Assembly: GCA_025965895.1 (NCBI GenBank)
Contig: JAOPWC010000099.1
Location: 62,001 to 126,000, forward strand
From: Mycobacterium sp.
GTDB lineage: Bacteria; Actinomycetota; Actinomycetes; Mycobacteriales; Mycobacteriaceae
Reading direction: 5' to 3'
Length of the DNA stretch: 64,000 nucleotides
The notes under the pieces are model-generated. The model was not told the DNA's origin. It saw only the letters and a list, made by a program, of their open reading frames with translations, and ran no database searches. Positions 28,422 to 38,929 of the stretch are shown one piece after another (within the stretch, counting starts at the first letter, position 1; every line of letters starts with the position of its first letter). The translations under genes were made by a program, and so were the position numbers.

Positions 28422-28604
28422 TCACGACAAGTCACTGAACGCAAGCAGGAAGCCGCCTACCGCGATGATCGCGGCAGCGGCGTAACCGATGATCGACCAC
28501 CAGCCGGCATGCAGGTATGCCGTGATGGCGACGATCGCCATGGCCAGAAAGACCATTGCCATTCCGTACAGAGGGGGCTTGCTGGCGTATCGGTTGCGGC
28601 TCAT
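28422..28604 (-). CDS. Small two-helix membrane protein
   Basis: A 60-residue hydrophobic protein beginning MSRNRYASKPPLYGM. It has two predicted membrane segments, MAMVFLAMAIVAITAYL and WWSIIGYAAAAIIAVGGFLL, joined by a short HAG loop. Start: ATG 28604, six bases after AGAGGTG; a GTG nine bases further up lacks a spaced ribosome site. It lies 18 bp downstream of the permease gene on the same strand and is convergent with the aminotransferase. Function unknown; it may accompany the permease. Confidence 0.7.
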   Translation of the reverse strand: MSRNRYASKPPLYGMAMVFLAMAIVAITAYLHAGWWSIIGYAAAAIIAVGGFLLAFSDLS

Positions 28605-28622
28605 CCCATTCACCTCTTCTGG

Positions 28623-30119
28623 TCAGTCACGTGGTTCCAGCGGCGGGTTGGCGATCACCGGGAATTCCCCGGTGTAGCCGATTCGCTCGTTCGCGATCGC
28701 CATCACCCGCGTGCGTACCAGGTACCAGCCGCCGATGAGGGCCGGAATGAGGACGACGAGCGTGCCGATTGTCCACGTGCCGATCGGCGCGTCGAACGCC
28801 ATCAGTACCAGCACGGCGACCAAGAACGCCATCGTGAGGTACCCGGTATAGGGGGTGAAGGGCATCCGGAATCGTGGGCGCCGCAACACACCGGCGTCCG
28901 CCATCTTGTAGAGCCGGAGCTGACAGAGCACGATGGTGGCCCAGGAGGCGATGATGCCCAGCGCGGACATGTTGAGCACGATCTCGAACGCCTGACCCGG
29001 GTTGAAGGCATTCAGCGCGACACCGAAAAGCGTGATGAAGCTGGTCAACAGGATTCCCCCGTACGGAACGCCGTTCCTCGACATCCGCCCCGTGAATTTG
29101 GGGCCGCTGCCGTTCATCGCCATCGAGCGCAAGATGCGGCCGGTGGAATACAGCCCTGCGTTCAGGCTCGAGAACGCGGCCGTGAGCACCACCACGTTCA
29201 TCAGGTCGCCGGCGCCGTGGAAGCCGATCTTCGCGAAGAACGTGACGAATGGACTCTCGCTGGCCCGATACGCCGTATACGGCAGCAACAGCGCCAGCAG
29301 GGCAACCGACCCGACGTAAAAGATCGCGATTCGCGCGATGACCGAATTGATGGCGCGTGGGATGATCCTCTCCGGATCCGCGGTCTCCCCTGCCGCGGTG
29401 CCCACCAGTTCGACTGCGGCATAAGCAAACACCACCCCGGACGTGACGATCAACAGAGGCAGCAGGCCGCTCGGGAACAGTCCGCCGTGGCCTGTCCACA
29501 GGCTCAGTCCGGCGCTTCGGCCGTCGACCTTGTAGCGCCCGGCCAAAAAGATCGTTCCGGCGACCAGGAACGTGATCAGCGCAAGGACTTTGATCAACGC
29601 GGCCCAGAACTCCATCTCGCCGAACCATTTCACCGAGATCATGTTCACCGACAACACCGCTGCCAGCGCGATGAGCGCCAGAACCCACTGCGGGACCGCG
29701 CCGAACGCCCTCCAGTAGTGGAAGTAGGTCGCGATTGCAGTGGTGTCGACGATCGACGTCATCGCCCAGTTCAGGAAGTACATCCACCCGACCACGTAAG
29801 CGGCCTTCTCACCGAAGAACTCACGCGCATACGACACGAACGAGCCCGACGACGGACGGTGCAGCACCAACTCACCGAGCGCGCGCAGGATCAGGAACAC
29901 AAAGACGCCGCACACGGCATACACGAGGAACAGCCCCGGTCCGGCCTTTGCGAGCCGGCCGCCGGCGCCGAGGAACAGCCCGGTCCCGATCGCCCCGCCG
30001 ATCGCGATCATCTGCAGTTGTCTGGGCTTGAGTCCCTTGTGATATCCGGCGTCTTCGCGATGGAGGTCAACCGCGGTCTGGCGCGGGGGCGAACCAGGAG
30101 TGTCGGGCAGCGTGGCCAT
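28623..30119 (-). CDS. Amino-acid permease, AnsP-like (APC family)
   Basis: A 498-residue APC-superfamily permease with about twelve membrane segments. The helix-1 motif [14 protein letters not shown] and the segment [20 protein letters not shown] are diagnostic of the amino-acid/proton symporter family that includes mycobacterial AnsP. It continues with [20 protein letters not shown]. Start: ATG 30119 with AGGAA upstream; the longer frame upstream has no ribosome site. Asparagine is the likely substrate by resemblance, not proof. It stands between the fadD3 and hsa operons, where M. tuberculosis has nat. Confidence 0.85.
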   Translation of the reverse strand: MATLPDTPGSPPRQTAVDLHREDAGYHKGLKPRQLQMIAIGGAIGTGLFLGAGGRLAKAGPGLFLVYAVCGVFVFLILRALGELVLHRPSSGSFVSYAREFFGEKAAYVVGWMYFLNWAMTSIVDTTAIATYFHYWRAFGAVPQWVLALIALAAVLSVNMISVKWFGEMEFWAALIKVLALITFLVAGTIFLAGRYKVDGRSAGLSLWTGHGGLFPSGLLPLLIVTSGVVFAYAAVELVGTAAGETADPERIIPRAINSVIARIAIFYVGSVALLALLLPYTAYRASESPFVTFFAKIGFHGAGDLMNVVVLTAAFSSLNAGLYSTGRILRSMAMNGSGPKFTGRMSRNGVPYGGILLTSFITLFGVALNAFNPGQAFEIVLNMSALGIIASWATIVLCQLRLYKMADAGVLRRPRFRMPFTPYTGYLTMAFLVAVLVLMAFDAPIGTWTIGTLVVLIPALIGGWYLVRTRVMAIANERIGYTGEFPVIANPPLEPRD

Positions 30120-30506
30120 CGGGGTTCCTATCGTCGTCGTTCGCCCTTGTCCAGGGTCTGTAAGGCCGCTGACAGCCGGTTCGATGAGTGTGGCACCGGC
30201 CACCTGTGGCCGCAAACGGCCCGGGGACGCCTGCGCAGGGCCTAGGTAGTTCGCTACCTCAGTGGCTGCGGGAAGCGGCAGAAGCGCGAATCCTGCTAGC
30301 CCTGGCACTCCTCCCGCGATCGGCACGGCGGCCCGGACAGGGGCGCAAGGCACGCGGATTGACCGCGCGGCAGGTATCGGCAAACCGTTTGTCTGCACCG
30401 TGGTTGGGGTTGTCACTCTCGCGTACGTTGCGGCGCTGACCGATGCCGATTTCGAAGATGTGTACAGCTTCGGACCGATCCCGTTTGGTTCAGAGTCAGG
30501 GCGGGA
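30120..30506. other. Intergenic region upstream of the permease
   Basis: 387 bp between the permease start and the hsaB stop. Short open frames exist on the plus strand, but none has a ribosome site or recognisable content. The only structure I see is the small hairpin at 30244-30259. Confidence 0.6.
30244..30259. promoter_or_regulatory. 6-bp perfect stem with TTCG loop
   Basis: AGGTAG-TTCG-CTACCT is a perfect stem closed by a UUCG tetraloop, about 125 bp upstream of the permease ATG. It could be a short operator or a hairpin in the permease leader. Confidence 0.4.
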
Positions 30507-31073
30507 TTAGAGCCAGGTGTCCGGGGTGGTAGCGGTCAGGAACGCCTCCAGGTCGTCACGCCACTGTGCGGGCGTGTTCTTGTCCGGCTCGATGCCTGTG
30601 TACTCGCCCCGGTAGAACAGCAACGGCCGGGGCTTGGTCTTCGGCACCTCCGACAGCGACGACACCGCTCCGAACACCACGAAGTGGTCGCCGCCGTCGT
30701 GCACCGATGTCACGGAGCAGTCGATGTGCGCAAGCGTTCCCGAGATGATCGGCGAGCCCAGCGGCGAACGGTTCCAGTCGGTCCCGGCGAACTTGTCCGG
30801 TTCCCTCGACCCGAATCGCGCCGAAACGTCCTTCTGCTTCTCGTGCAGGATGTTCACGCAGAATCTGCCGCTGGCCTCGATGGCCTGCCACGACCGCGAC
30901 ACCTTGGTCGGGCAGAACAGCACCAGCGGCGGGTCGAGTGACAACGCTGCGAACGACTGACACGCGAAACCGACCGGAACATCGTCGTGCATTGTGGTGA
31001 TCACGGTAATGCCGGTGCAGAACTGGCCGAGCACGTTGCGGAACGTGCGCGGGTCGACCGGTGCCGACGTCAT
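30507..31073 (-). CDS. hsaB: Flavin reductase HsaB
   Basis: A 188-residue flavin reductase of the HpaC/DIM6 family that supplies reduced flavin to the monooxygenase HsaA. Family blocks: RNVLGQFCTGITVITTMHDD, GFACQSFAALSLDPPLVLFC, ISGTLAHIDCSV and GDHFVVFGAVSSL. Start: ATG 31073, four bases after the hsaC stop. Last gene of hsaA-hsaD-hsaC-hsaB on the minus strand. In M. tuberculosis the arylamine N-acetyltransferase gene nat follows, but here it is absent. Confidence 0.94.
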   Translation of the reverse strand: MTSAPVDPRTFRNVLGQFCTGITVITTMHDDVPVGFACQSFAALSLDPPLVLFCPTKVSRSWQAIEASGRFCVNILHEKQKDVSARFGSREPDKFAGTDWNRSPLGSPIISGTLAHIDCSVTSVHDGGDHFVVFGAVSSLSEVPKTKPRPLLFYRGEYTGIEPDKNTPAQWRDDLEAFLTATTPDTWL

Positions 31074-31077
31074 GTGT

Positions 31078-34063
<2,986 letters not shown>

Positions 34064-34099
34064 TGGTTCCCTCCAGAAGTGCGGGCTTAGCCGCAAGAT

Positions 34100-34113
34100 T
34101 AGAACACGTTACG
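34100..34113. promoter_or_regulatory. KstR operator, hsaA side (one mismatch)
   Basis: The sequence tagaacacgttacg matches TNNAACNNGTTNNA except for the last base (G instead of A). It lies 37 bp upstream of the hsaA GTG. Confidence 0.7.
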
Positions 34114-34167
34114 ATTTGTGTCGAGCAGGGCATTCCTGCAGCGGATACACCTGCGGAAGCGCATTTC

Positions 34168-34181
34168 TGTAACCTGTTCTA
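34168..34181. promoter_or_regulatory. KstR operator, kshB side
   Basis: The sequence tgtaacctgttcta matches TNNAACNNGTTNNA at all fixed positions, 28 bp upstream of the chosen kshB start. Confidence 0.87.
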
Positions 34182-34209
34182 GTTGGTAGCGCAAGGAAGG
34201 GTCGCGACG

Positions 34210-35274
34210 GTGACGGACGAGCCGCTCGGCAGCCACGTGCTGGAGTTGCAGGTGGCCGACGTCGTCGAGGAAACCGACGATGCGCGCTCGTTGGTTTTCA
34301 AGGTGCCCGACGGCCCGGGAGATCCGGCGATCCCCGAACACAAACTGCGCTATGCGCCCGGCCAGTTCCTGACGTTGCGCGTCCCCAGCGACCGGACCGG
34401 TTCGGTGGCGCGGTGCTACTCGCTGTGCAGCTCGCCGTTCACCGACGATGCGCTGACTGTCACCGTGAAGCGCACCGAGGGCGGGTACGCGTCGAACTGG
34501 CTCTGTGACCATGCTCATCCCGGAATGAAACTCCACGTGCTGGCGCCGTCGGGCACGTTCGTGCCGCCGACGCTCGATGCCGATTTTTTGCTGGTGGCCG
34601 CGGGCAGCGGGATCACGCCGATGATGGCGATCTGCAAGTCGGCGCTTGCCGAGGGCGGCGGCAAGGTGGTGCTGCTGTACGCCAACCGTGACGAGAAGTC
34701 CGTGATCTTCGGCGGGGCGCTGCGCGAACTGGCCGCGAAATACCCCGACCGGCTGACCGTCGTGCACTGGCTGGAGTCGGTGCAGGGTTTGCCTACCGCG
34801 ACCGCGCTGGGCAACCTGCTGGCGCCGTACGCCGGCCACGACGCGTACATCTGCGGGCCGGGGCCCTTCATGCAGGCCGCCGATTCGGCGCTGGGCAGCA
34901 TCGGGGTGCCGAAGGACCACGTGCACATCGAGGTGTTCCGCTCGCTCGACACCGATCCGTTCGCGGCGGTGGTGATCGAGGACGACGAGGACGAACCGCC
35001 GGCCACCGCCATGGTGGAACTCGACGGGCAAACCCACACGGTCAGATGGCCACGCAGGGCCAAACTGCTCGATGTGCTGCTCGACGCCGGCCTCGACGTG
35101 CCGTTCTCGTGCCGGGAGGGCCACTGCGGTGCATGCGCGTGTCTGAAGCGCACCGGTCAGATCGAGATGGAAGTCAACGACGTGCTGGAGCCCTCCGACC
35201 TCGACGAGGGGCTGATCCTGGCGTGCCAGGCGCGGCCGCGGACCGATTCGGTGGAAGTCACCTACGACGAGTGA
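34210..35274 (+). CDS. kshB: 3-Ketosteroid 9alpha-hydroxylase reductase KshB
   Basis: A 354-residue NAD(P)H:ferredoxin-type reductase that feeds electrons to the oxygenase KshA. Domains in order: FAD-binding barrel (about 1-110, RCYSLCSSPF), NAD-binding domain (about 115-250, VAAGSGITPMMAICK and YICGPGPFMQAA) and a C-terminal plant-type 2Fe-2S domain with Cys ligands in CREGHCGACACLK and ILACQARP. Start: GTG 34210 (VTDEPLGSH), nine bases after GGAAGG; the in-frame TTG at 34183 would overlap the operator region. kshA is not in the window. Divergent from hsaA. Confidence 0.94.
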   Translation: MTDEPLGSHVLELQVADVVEETDDARSLVFKVPDGPGDPAIPEHKLRYAPGQFLTLRVPSDRTGSVARCYSLCSSPFTDDALTVTVKRTEGGYASNWLCDHAHPGMKLHVLAPSGTFVPPTLDADFLLVAAGSGITPMMAICKSALAEGGGKVVLLYANRDEKSVIFGGALRELAAKYPDRLTVVHWLESVQGLPTATALGNLLAPYAGHDAYICGPGPFMQAADSALGSIGVPKDHVHIEVFRSLDTDPFAAVVIEDDEDEPPATAMVELDGQTHTVRWPRRAKLLDVLLDAGLDVPFSCREGHCGACACLKRTGQIEMEVNDVLEPSDLDEGLILACQARPRTDSVEVTYDE

Positions 35275-35318
35275 TCGCGCGGATACCATTCGCGCACCGA
35301 TGCCGGAGGGGAGCAGCT

Positions 35319-35852
35319 ATGAAGCGGTCGGCCATGGTGTGCGCGGTGATGTCGCTTGCTGCTCTGCTTTGCCGCCCGACGGTCGCCTCGGCGGCCGCGA
35401 ACAACGGTGACACGTCGTTCCCGCTCCCCGACGGCACGCAGCTGGAGATGCACGTCACCGCCAACTGCGTGGCGGCCGACAAGCAGTGCTACTTCACCAC
35501 GCAGGCCGACCGGAACGCCGCCGACGGCATCGACGGGTTTCCGAATGACCTCTGGGCTCGTGAAACCACGACGATCCGGTCCTCCAACCAGCTCAACAAC
35601 CTCGAGACCCAGGTCGTCGCCGCGAATACCCGCGTGTTCAAAGAGATGGGCAGACGCGAGGTCACCACGATCTTCTTCGGTGGCGGACCGGCGGACAAAT
35701 ACCGCGTCACCGGCCAGACCCAGCCCACCGACTGGCAGACCGGCCAGCCGATGCTGAACGCGGACTACATCGTCTGCGCCGAGATCCAGGTCGTATACAG
35801 CGGCGTGAACATCACCTCGCCCAGCACCTGCGCGCAGACCACGTTCGGCTAA
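35319..35852 (+). CDS. Secreted protein of unknown function (Rv3572 type)
   Basis: A 177-residue exported protein. The N-terminus is a Sec signal (MKRSAMVCAVMSLAALL), with a likely cut after VASA-A. The mature part has four cysteines spaced to allow two disulfides (HVTANCVAADKQC near the front; IVCAEIQ and PSTCAQ near the end). No catalytic motif is seen. GGAGGGGA precedes the ATG at 35319. It lies between kshB and fadE34, as Rv3572 does in M. tuberculosis, and converges with fadE34 by a 4-bp overlap. Confidence 0.85.
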   Translation: MKRSAMVCAVMSLAALLCRPTVASAAANNGDTSFPLPDGTQLEMHVTANCVAADKQCYFTTQADRNAADGIDGFPNDLWARETTTIRSSNQLNNLETQVVAANTRVFKEMGRREVTTIFFGGGPADKYRVTGQTQPTDWQTGQPMLNADYIVCAEIQVVYSGVNITSPSTCAQTTFG

Positions 35853-38020
35853 CGGGGCAGTCCCAGGAGCCGTTCGGCCGCGACCGTCAGCAGGATCTGC
35901 TCCGTGCCTCCCGCGATCGACAGGCACCGGGTGTTGAGGAAGTAGCTGACCGCGTCGTTGGACAGAATGCCACCGTCGGCGCTGTAGTCCATCGCGGTCT
36001 CCGCCAACGACTGGCGGTACCGAACGCCGATCAGCTTGCGGACGCTCGACTGGGGCCCCGGGTCCTGCCCGCCTACGGCGAGCTGGGCGATCAGCTGATC
36101 CAGCAGCGCGCCGGTCTGGCCCGCGACGATCAGCTCGCCGAGGCGGTCCTGCTGAGCCTGATCCAGCTCGGCCTCACCGATCACGTCGAGCAGGTGTTCC
36201 AGCCCCTGGTCCAGGGCCCCTCCCCTGGCCATCGCCACCCGCTCGTTGGCCAGCGTGGTGCGCGCCAGCCGCCAGCCCTCACCGAGTTCTCCGACGACGC
36301 GGTCGTCCGGCACGAAGACGTCGTCGAGGAACACCTCGTTGAACAACGCCTCGCCGGTGATGTCGCGCAGCGGCCGGATGTCGACTCCCGGCGAGTGCAT
36401 GTCGACGAGGAAGTACGTGATGCCCTTGTGTTTGGCAGCATTCGGGTCGGTGCGCGCCAGGCACATGCCCCAATCGGCCTGCAGTGCGTTCGACGTCCAC
36501 ACCTTCTGGCCGTTGAGTTTCCAGCCGCCGGATGTCCTGATCGCTTTCGTCCGCAGCGAGGCCAGGTCGGAGCCCGCGCCCGGTTCGCTGAAGAGCTGGC
36601 ACCAGCGAATCTCGCGACGCAGCGTGGCCGGAAGGAACCTCTCGATCTGCTCCTCGGTCCCGCGCTCGAGGATCGTCGGGGCGGCCCACCAACCGATCGA
36701 CAGGTCGGGCCGCTCCACGCCGGCCGCGGCGAGTTCCTCGTCGATGATCAGCTGCTCGGCCGGTGACGCGTCGCGGCCGTACGGCGGCGGCCAGTGCGGA
36801 GCCTGCAGGCCGGCATCGGCCAGCCCGGCCTGCCGCTGCGACTCCGGCAGCGCTGCGATCTTCGCGACCGTCGCCGCGATCTCCGCACGCTGGTCGCCGG
36901 CACCGCTGACGTCGACGTCCAAATCGCGCCGGACCCCGCGCCTGGTGAGCTCGGCGGCGCGGCGGCGCCAGGACGCGGCCCCGCCCAGGATCTGCCGAAT
37001 GGCGTACGCACGTCGCAGGTACAGGTGCGCGTCGTGCTCCCAGGTGAACCCGATGCCGCCGAGCACTTGAATGCAGTCCTTGCTGTTGGTTACCGCGGCT
37101 TCGATGCCGATCGCCGCGGCGACCGCGGCGGCAATGGACAACTGCTGGTCGTCGCCCTCGGTGGCCGCCCGGGCCGCGTCTGCCGCCGCGGCGCTGATCT
37201 GCTGGGACCGGCACAGCATGTTGGCGCAGATGTGTTTGACCGCTTGGAAACTGCCGATCGGCTTGCCGAACTGCTCGCGAACCTTCGCATACTCGGTGGC
37301 CGTGTCCAATGCCCAGCGCGCCACCCCGGCGGCTTCGGCCGCCCCCAACGTGGCCCACAGCTCGCTGGCCCGGGCGTGCGGCACGGTGAACACCAGCGCG
37401 CCGACCGAGTCGGCACTCACCCGTGCCATCGGACGTGAGAAGTCAGTGGGCGTCAATGGTTCGACGCGCACGCCGTCGTGGTCGGTGTCGATGAGCAGCC
37501 AGAGGCCGTCGGCCTCCGGAGCCGCGACATGAGCGTCCGGAGCCGCGACATGAGCCTTCGCAACCAGGTACTCCCCCTGCCTTGCCCCCACAGCCAACGG
37601 TGCGACGCCCGACACCGTGTGCGACGAGGCGTTGTAGCGCAGTTGCGCGTTCAACGCCAGACCGGCACTGCGGTGGCCCGCCATCAACTGCTCGAGCACG
37701 CCGGTGTCCGCGTCGCCGGCGTAGCAGCCGAGCAACAGCGTGGCCATCGCCGTCGTCGCGACGGGTCCGGGCACAAGTGCGTAGGCGGCCTCGTCGAGCA
37801 TCGCGCACAGATCGTCGATGCGGCCCCCGGCGCCGCCGAGCGACTCAGGCACAGCCACCCCGAACAACCCCAGATCAGCTAGGCCGCGGAACGGCTTGCG
37901 CCACGCGTCGGCCTCGCCGTGCTCAACCGCCCGGGCCGCGGCGACCGCGCCGGAGCCCGTCGCCCAGGACCGCACGAGCCCCCGCGCGGCGGACTGCTCG
38001 TCGGTGATCGTCATGGACAC
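35849..38020 (-). CDS. fadE34: Fused double acyl-CoA dehydrogenase FadE34 (ChsE3)
   Basis: A 723-residue protein with two ACAD units in one chain. The N-terminal half (about 1-365) is of the degenerate type, with KVREQFGKPIGSFQAVKHIC and LGGIGFTWEHDAHLYLRRAY. The C-terminal half has the catalytic layout (FSEPGAGSDLASLRTKAI, NGQKVWTSNALQ) and ends GGTEQILLTVAAERLLGLPR. FadE34 dehydrogenates a steroid C24 side-chain CoA thioester. Start: GTG 38020 five bases after AGGAGG; an ATG two codons later is also possible. A KstR operator lies upstream. A 21-bp in-frame duplication sits near residues 155-169. Confidence 0.93.
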   Translation of the reverse strand: MSMTITDEQSAARGLVRSWATGSGAVAAARAVEHGEADAWRKPFRGLADLGLFGVAVPESLGGAGGRIDDLCAMLDEAAYALVPGPVATTAMATLLLGCYAGDADTGVLEQLMAGHRSAGLALNAQLRYNASSHTVSGVAPLAVGARQGEYLVAKAHVAAPDAHVAAPEADGLWLLIDTDHDGVRVEPLTPTDFSRPMARVSADSVGALVFTVPHARASELWATLGAAEAAGVARWALDTATEYAKVREQFGKPIGSFQAVKHICANMLCRSQQISAAAADAARAATEGDDQQLSIAAAVAAAIGIEAAVTNSKDCIQVLGGIGFTWEHDAHLYLRRAYAIRQILGGAASWRRRAAELTRRGVRRDLDVDVSGAGDQRAEIAATVAKIAALPESQRQAGLADAGLQAPHWPPPYGRDASPAEQLIIDEELAAAGVERPDLSIGWWAAPTILERGTEEQIERFLPATLRREIRWCQLFSEPGAGSDLASLRTKAIRTSGGWKLNGQKVWTSNALQADWGMCLARTDPNAAKHKGITYFLVDMHSPGVDIRPLRDITGEALFNEVFLDDVFVPDDRVVGELGEGWRLARTTLANERVAMARGGALDQGLEHLLDVIGEAELDQAQQDRLGELIVAGQTGALLDQLIAQLAVGGQDPGPQSSVRKLIGVRYRQSLAETAMDYSADGGILSNDAVSYFLNTRCLSIAGGTEQILLTVAAERLLGLPR
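37515..37556. repeat. 21-bp direct duplication inside fadE34
   Basis: Two adjacent 21-bp copies (20 of 21 identical) starting tccggagccgcgacatgagc. On the minus strand they encode AHVAAPD-AHVAAPE, a linker-like insertion in the degenerate N-terminal half. Confidence 0.93.
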
Positions 38021-38064
38021 CGTCGCCTCCTAAGGGCCTGAGGGAAAAGGCACCTGCAGCTTAC

Positions 38065-38078
38065 TAGAACGTGTTCTA
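38065..38078. promoter_or_regulatory. KstR operator, fadE34 / kstR
   Basis: TAGAACGTGTTCTA matches TNNAACNNGTTNNA and is palindromic except for the two central bases. It lies between fadE34 and kstR, consistent with KstR autoregulation. Confidence 0.92.
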
Positions 38079-38219
38079 ATGGTGCGTGGTGCCGGTGGTG
38101 TAGTCGGCGCGCATCACAGCAGGACACGTCCGGTACCGGACCGTGCGGAGGTGAGCGATTTCCGTCCGGCATGCGTATCGTTTCGGGGAGGACGATGATG
38201 AGAAGGAGCCGCTCGCCGC

Positions 38220-38888
38220 ATGTCGACGCCCGCGCAGGCCAGTTCCGGTTCGACACCTGAACCCCGTCAGCCACGGGTGTTGACGGTGGCCGCGTTGGCC
38301 GAGTCAGAACTTGGCTCCGAGGCTCAACGGGAGCGCCGCAAGCGCATCCTTGACGCCACCTTGGCTATCGCCTCGAAAGGCGGCTACGAAGCTGTTCAGA
38401 TGCGCGCGGTCGCCGAACGGGCCGACGTCGCCGTCGGCACCCTCTACCGCTACTTCCCGTCGAAAGTGCATCTGCTCGTGTCCGCGCTCGGACGCGAATT
38501 CGAGCGCATCGAAGCCAAGACCGACCGGACCGCGATGGCGGGGACTCCATATCAACGGCTGCACCAGATGATCAGCCGGCTGAACCGGGCGATGCAGCGC
38601 AACCCACTGCTGACCGAGGCGATGACCCGCGCATTCGTGTTCGCCGATGCCTCCGCCGCCGGCGAGGTTGATCACGTCGGCAAGCTGATGGACAGCATGT
38701 TCGCCAGGGCGATGAGCGACGGCGAGCCCACCGAGGACCAGTACCACATCGCCCGTGTGATCTCGGATGTCTGGCTGTCGAACTTGCTCGCGTGGCTCAC
38801 TCGCCGCGCGTCGGCGACCGATGTCAGCAAGCGGCTGGACCTCGCTGTTCGCCTTCTGATCGGAGACGAGGAGCACCCTAAGATTTAA
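38220..38888 (+). CDS. kstR: TetR-family cholesterol repressor KstR
   Basis: A 222-residue TetR repressor. The HTH reads MRAVAERADVAVGTLYRYFP followed by SKVHLLVSAL. KstR represses the genes for side-chain and ring A/B breakdown and is released by steroid-CoA intermediates. Five matching operators occur in this window (cyp125, fadA5, hsaA, kshB, fadE34/kstR). Start: ATG 38220; AAGGAG is about 12 bases upstream, a loose spacing. A disordered N-terminus (about 30 residues, Ser/Pro-rich) precedes the DNA-binding domain, as in the family. Confidence 0.95.
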   Translation: MSTPAQASSGSTPEPRQPRVLTVAALAESELGSEAQRERRKRILDATLAIASKGGYEAVQMRAVAERADVAVGTLYRYFPSKVHLLVSALGREFERIEAKTDRTAMAGTPYQRLHQMISRLNRAMQRNPLLTEAMTRAFVFADASAAGEVDHVGKLMDSMFARAMSDGEPTEDQYHIARVISDVWLSNLLAWLTRRASATDVSKRLDLAVRLLIGDEEHPKI

Positions 38889-38929
38889 AGCGGTCACCGT
38901 TTTCTTTCTCCGGCCCGCCCGAGGATCTT

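Noticed and set aside
28413..30245. 610-codon plus-strand open frame
   Set aside because: It is the antisense shadow of the permease and the small membrane protein; composition is Arg/His/Gln-rich without domains.
30188..30510. Possible small protein genes upstream of the permease
   Set aside because: Two overlapping short frames without ribosome sites, conserved motif or hydrophobic segment of note.
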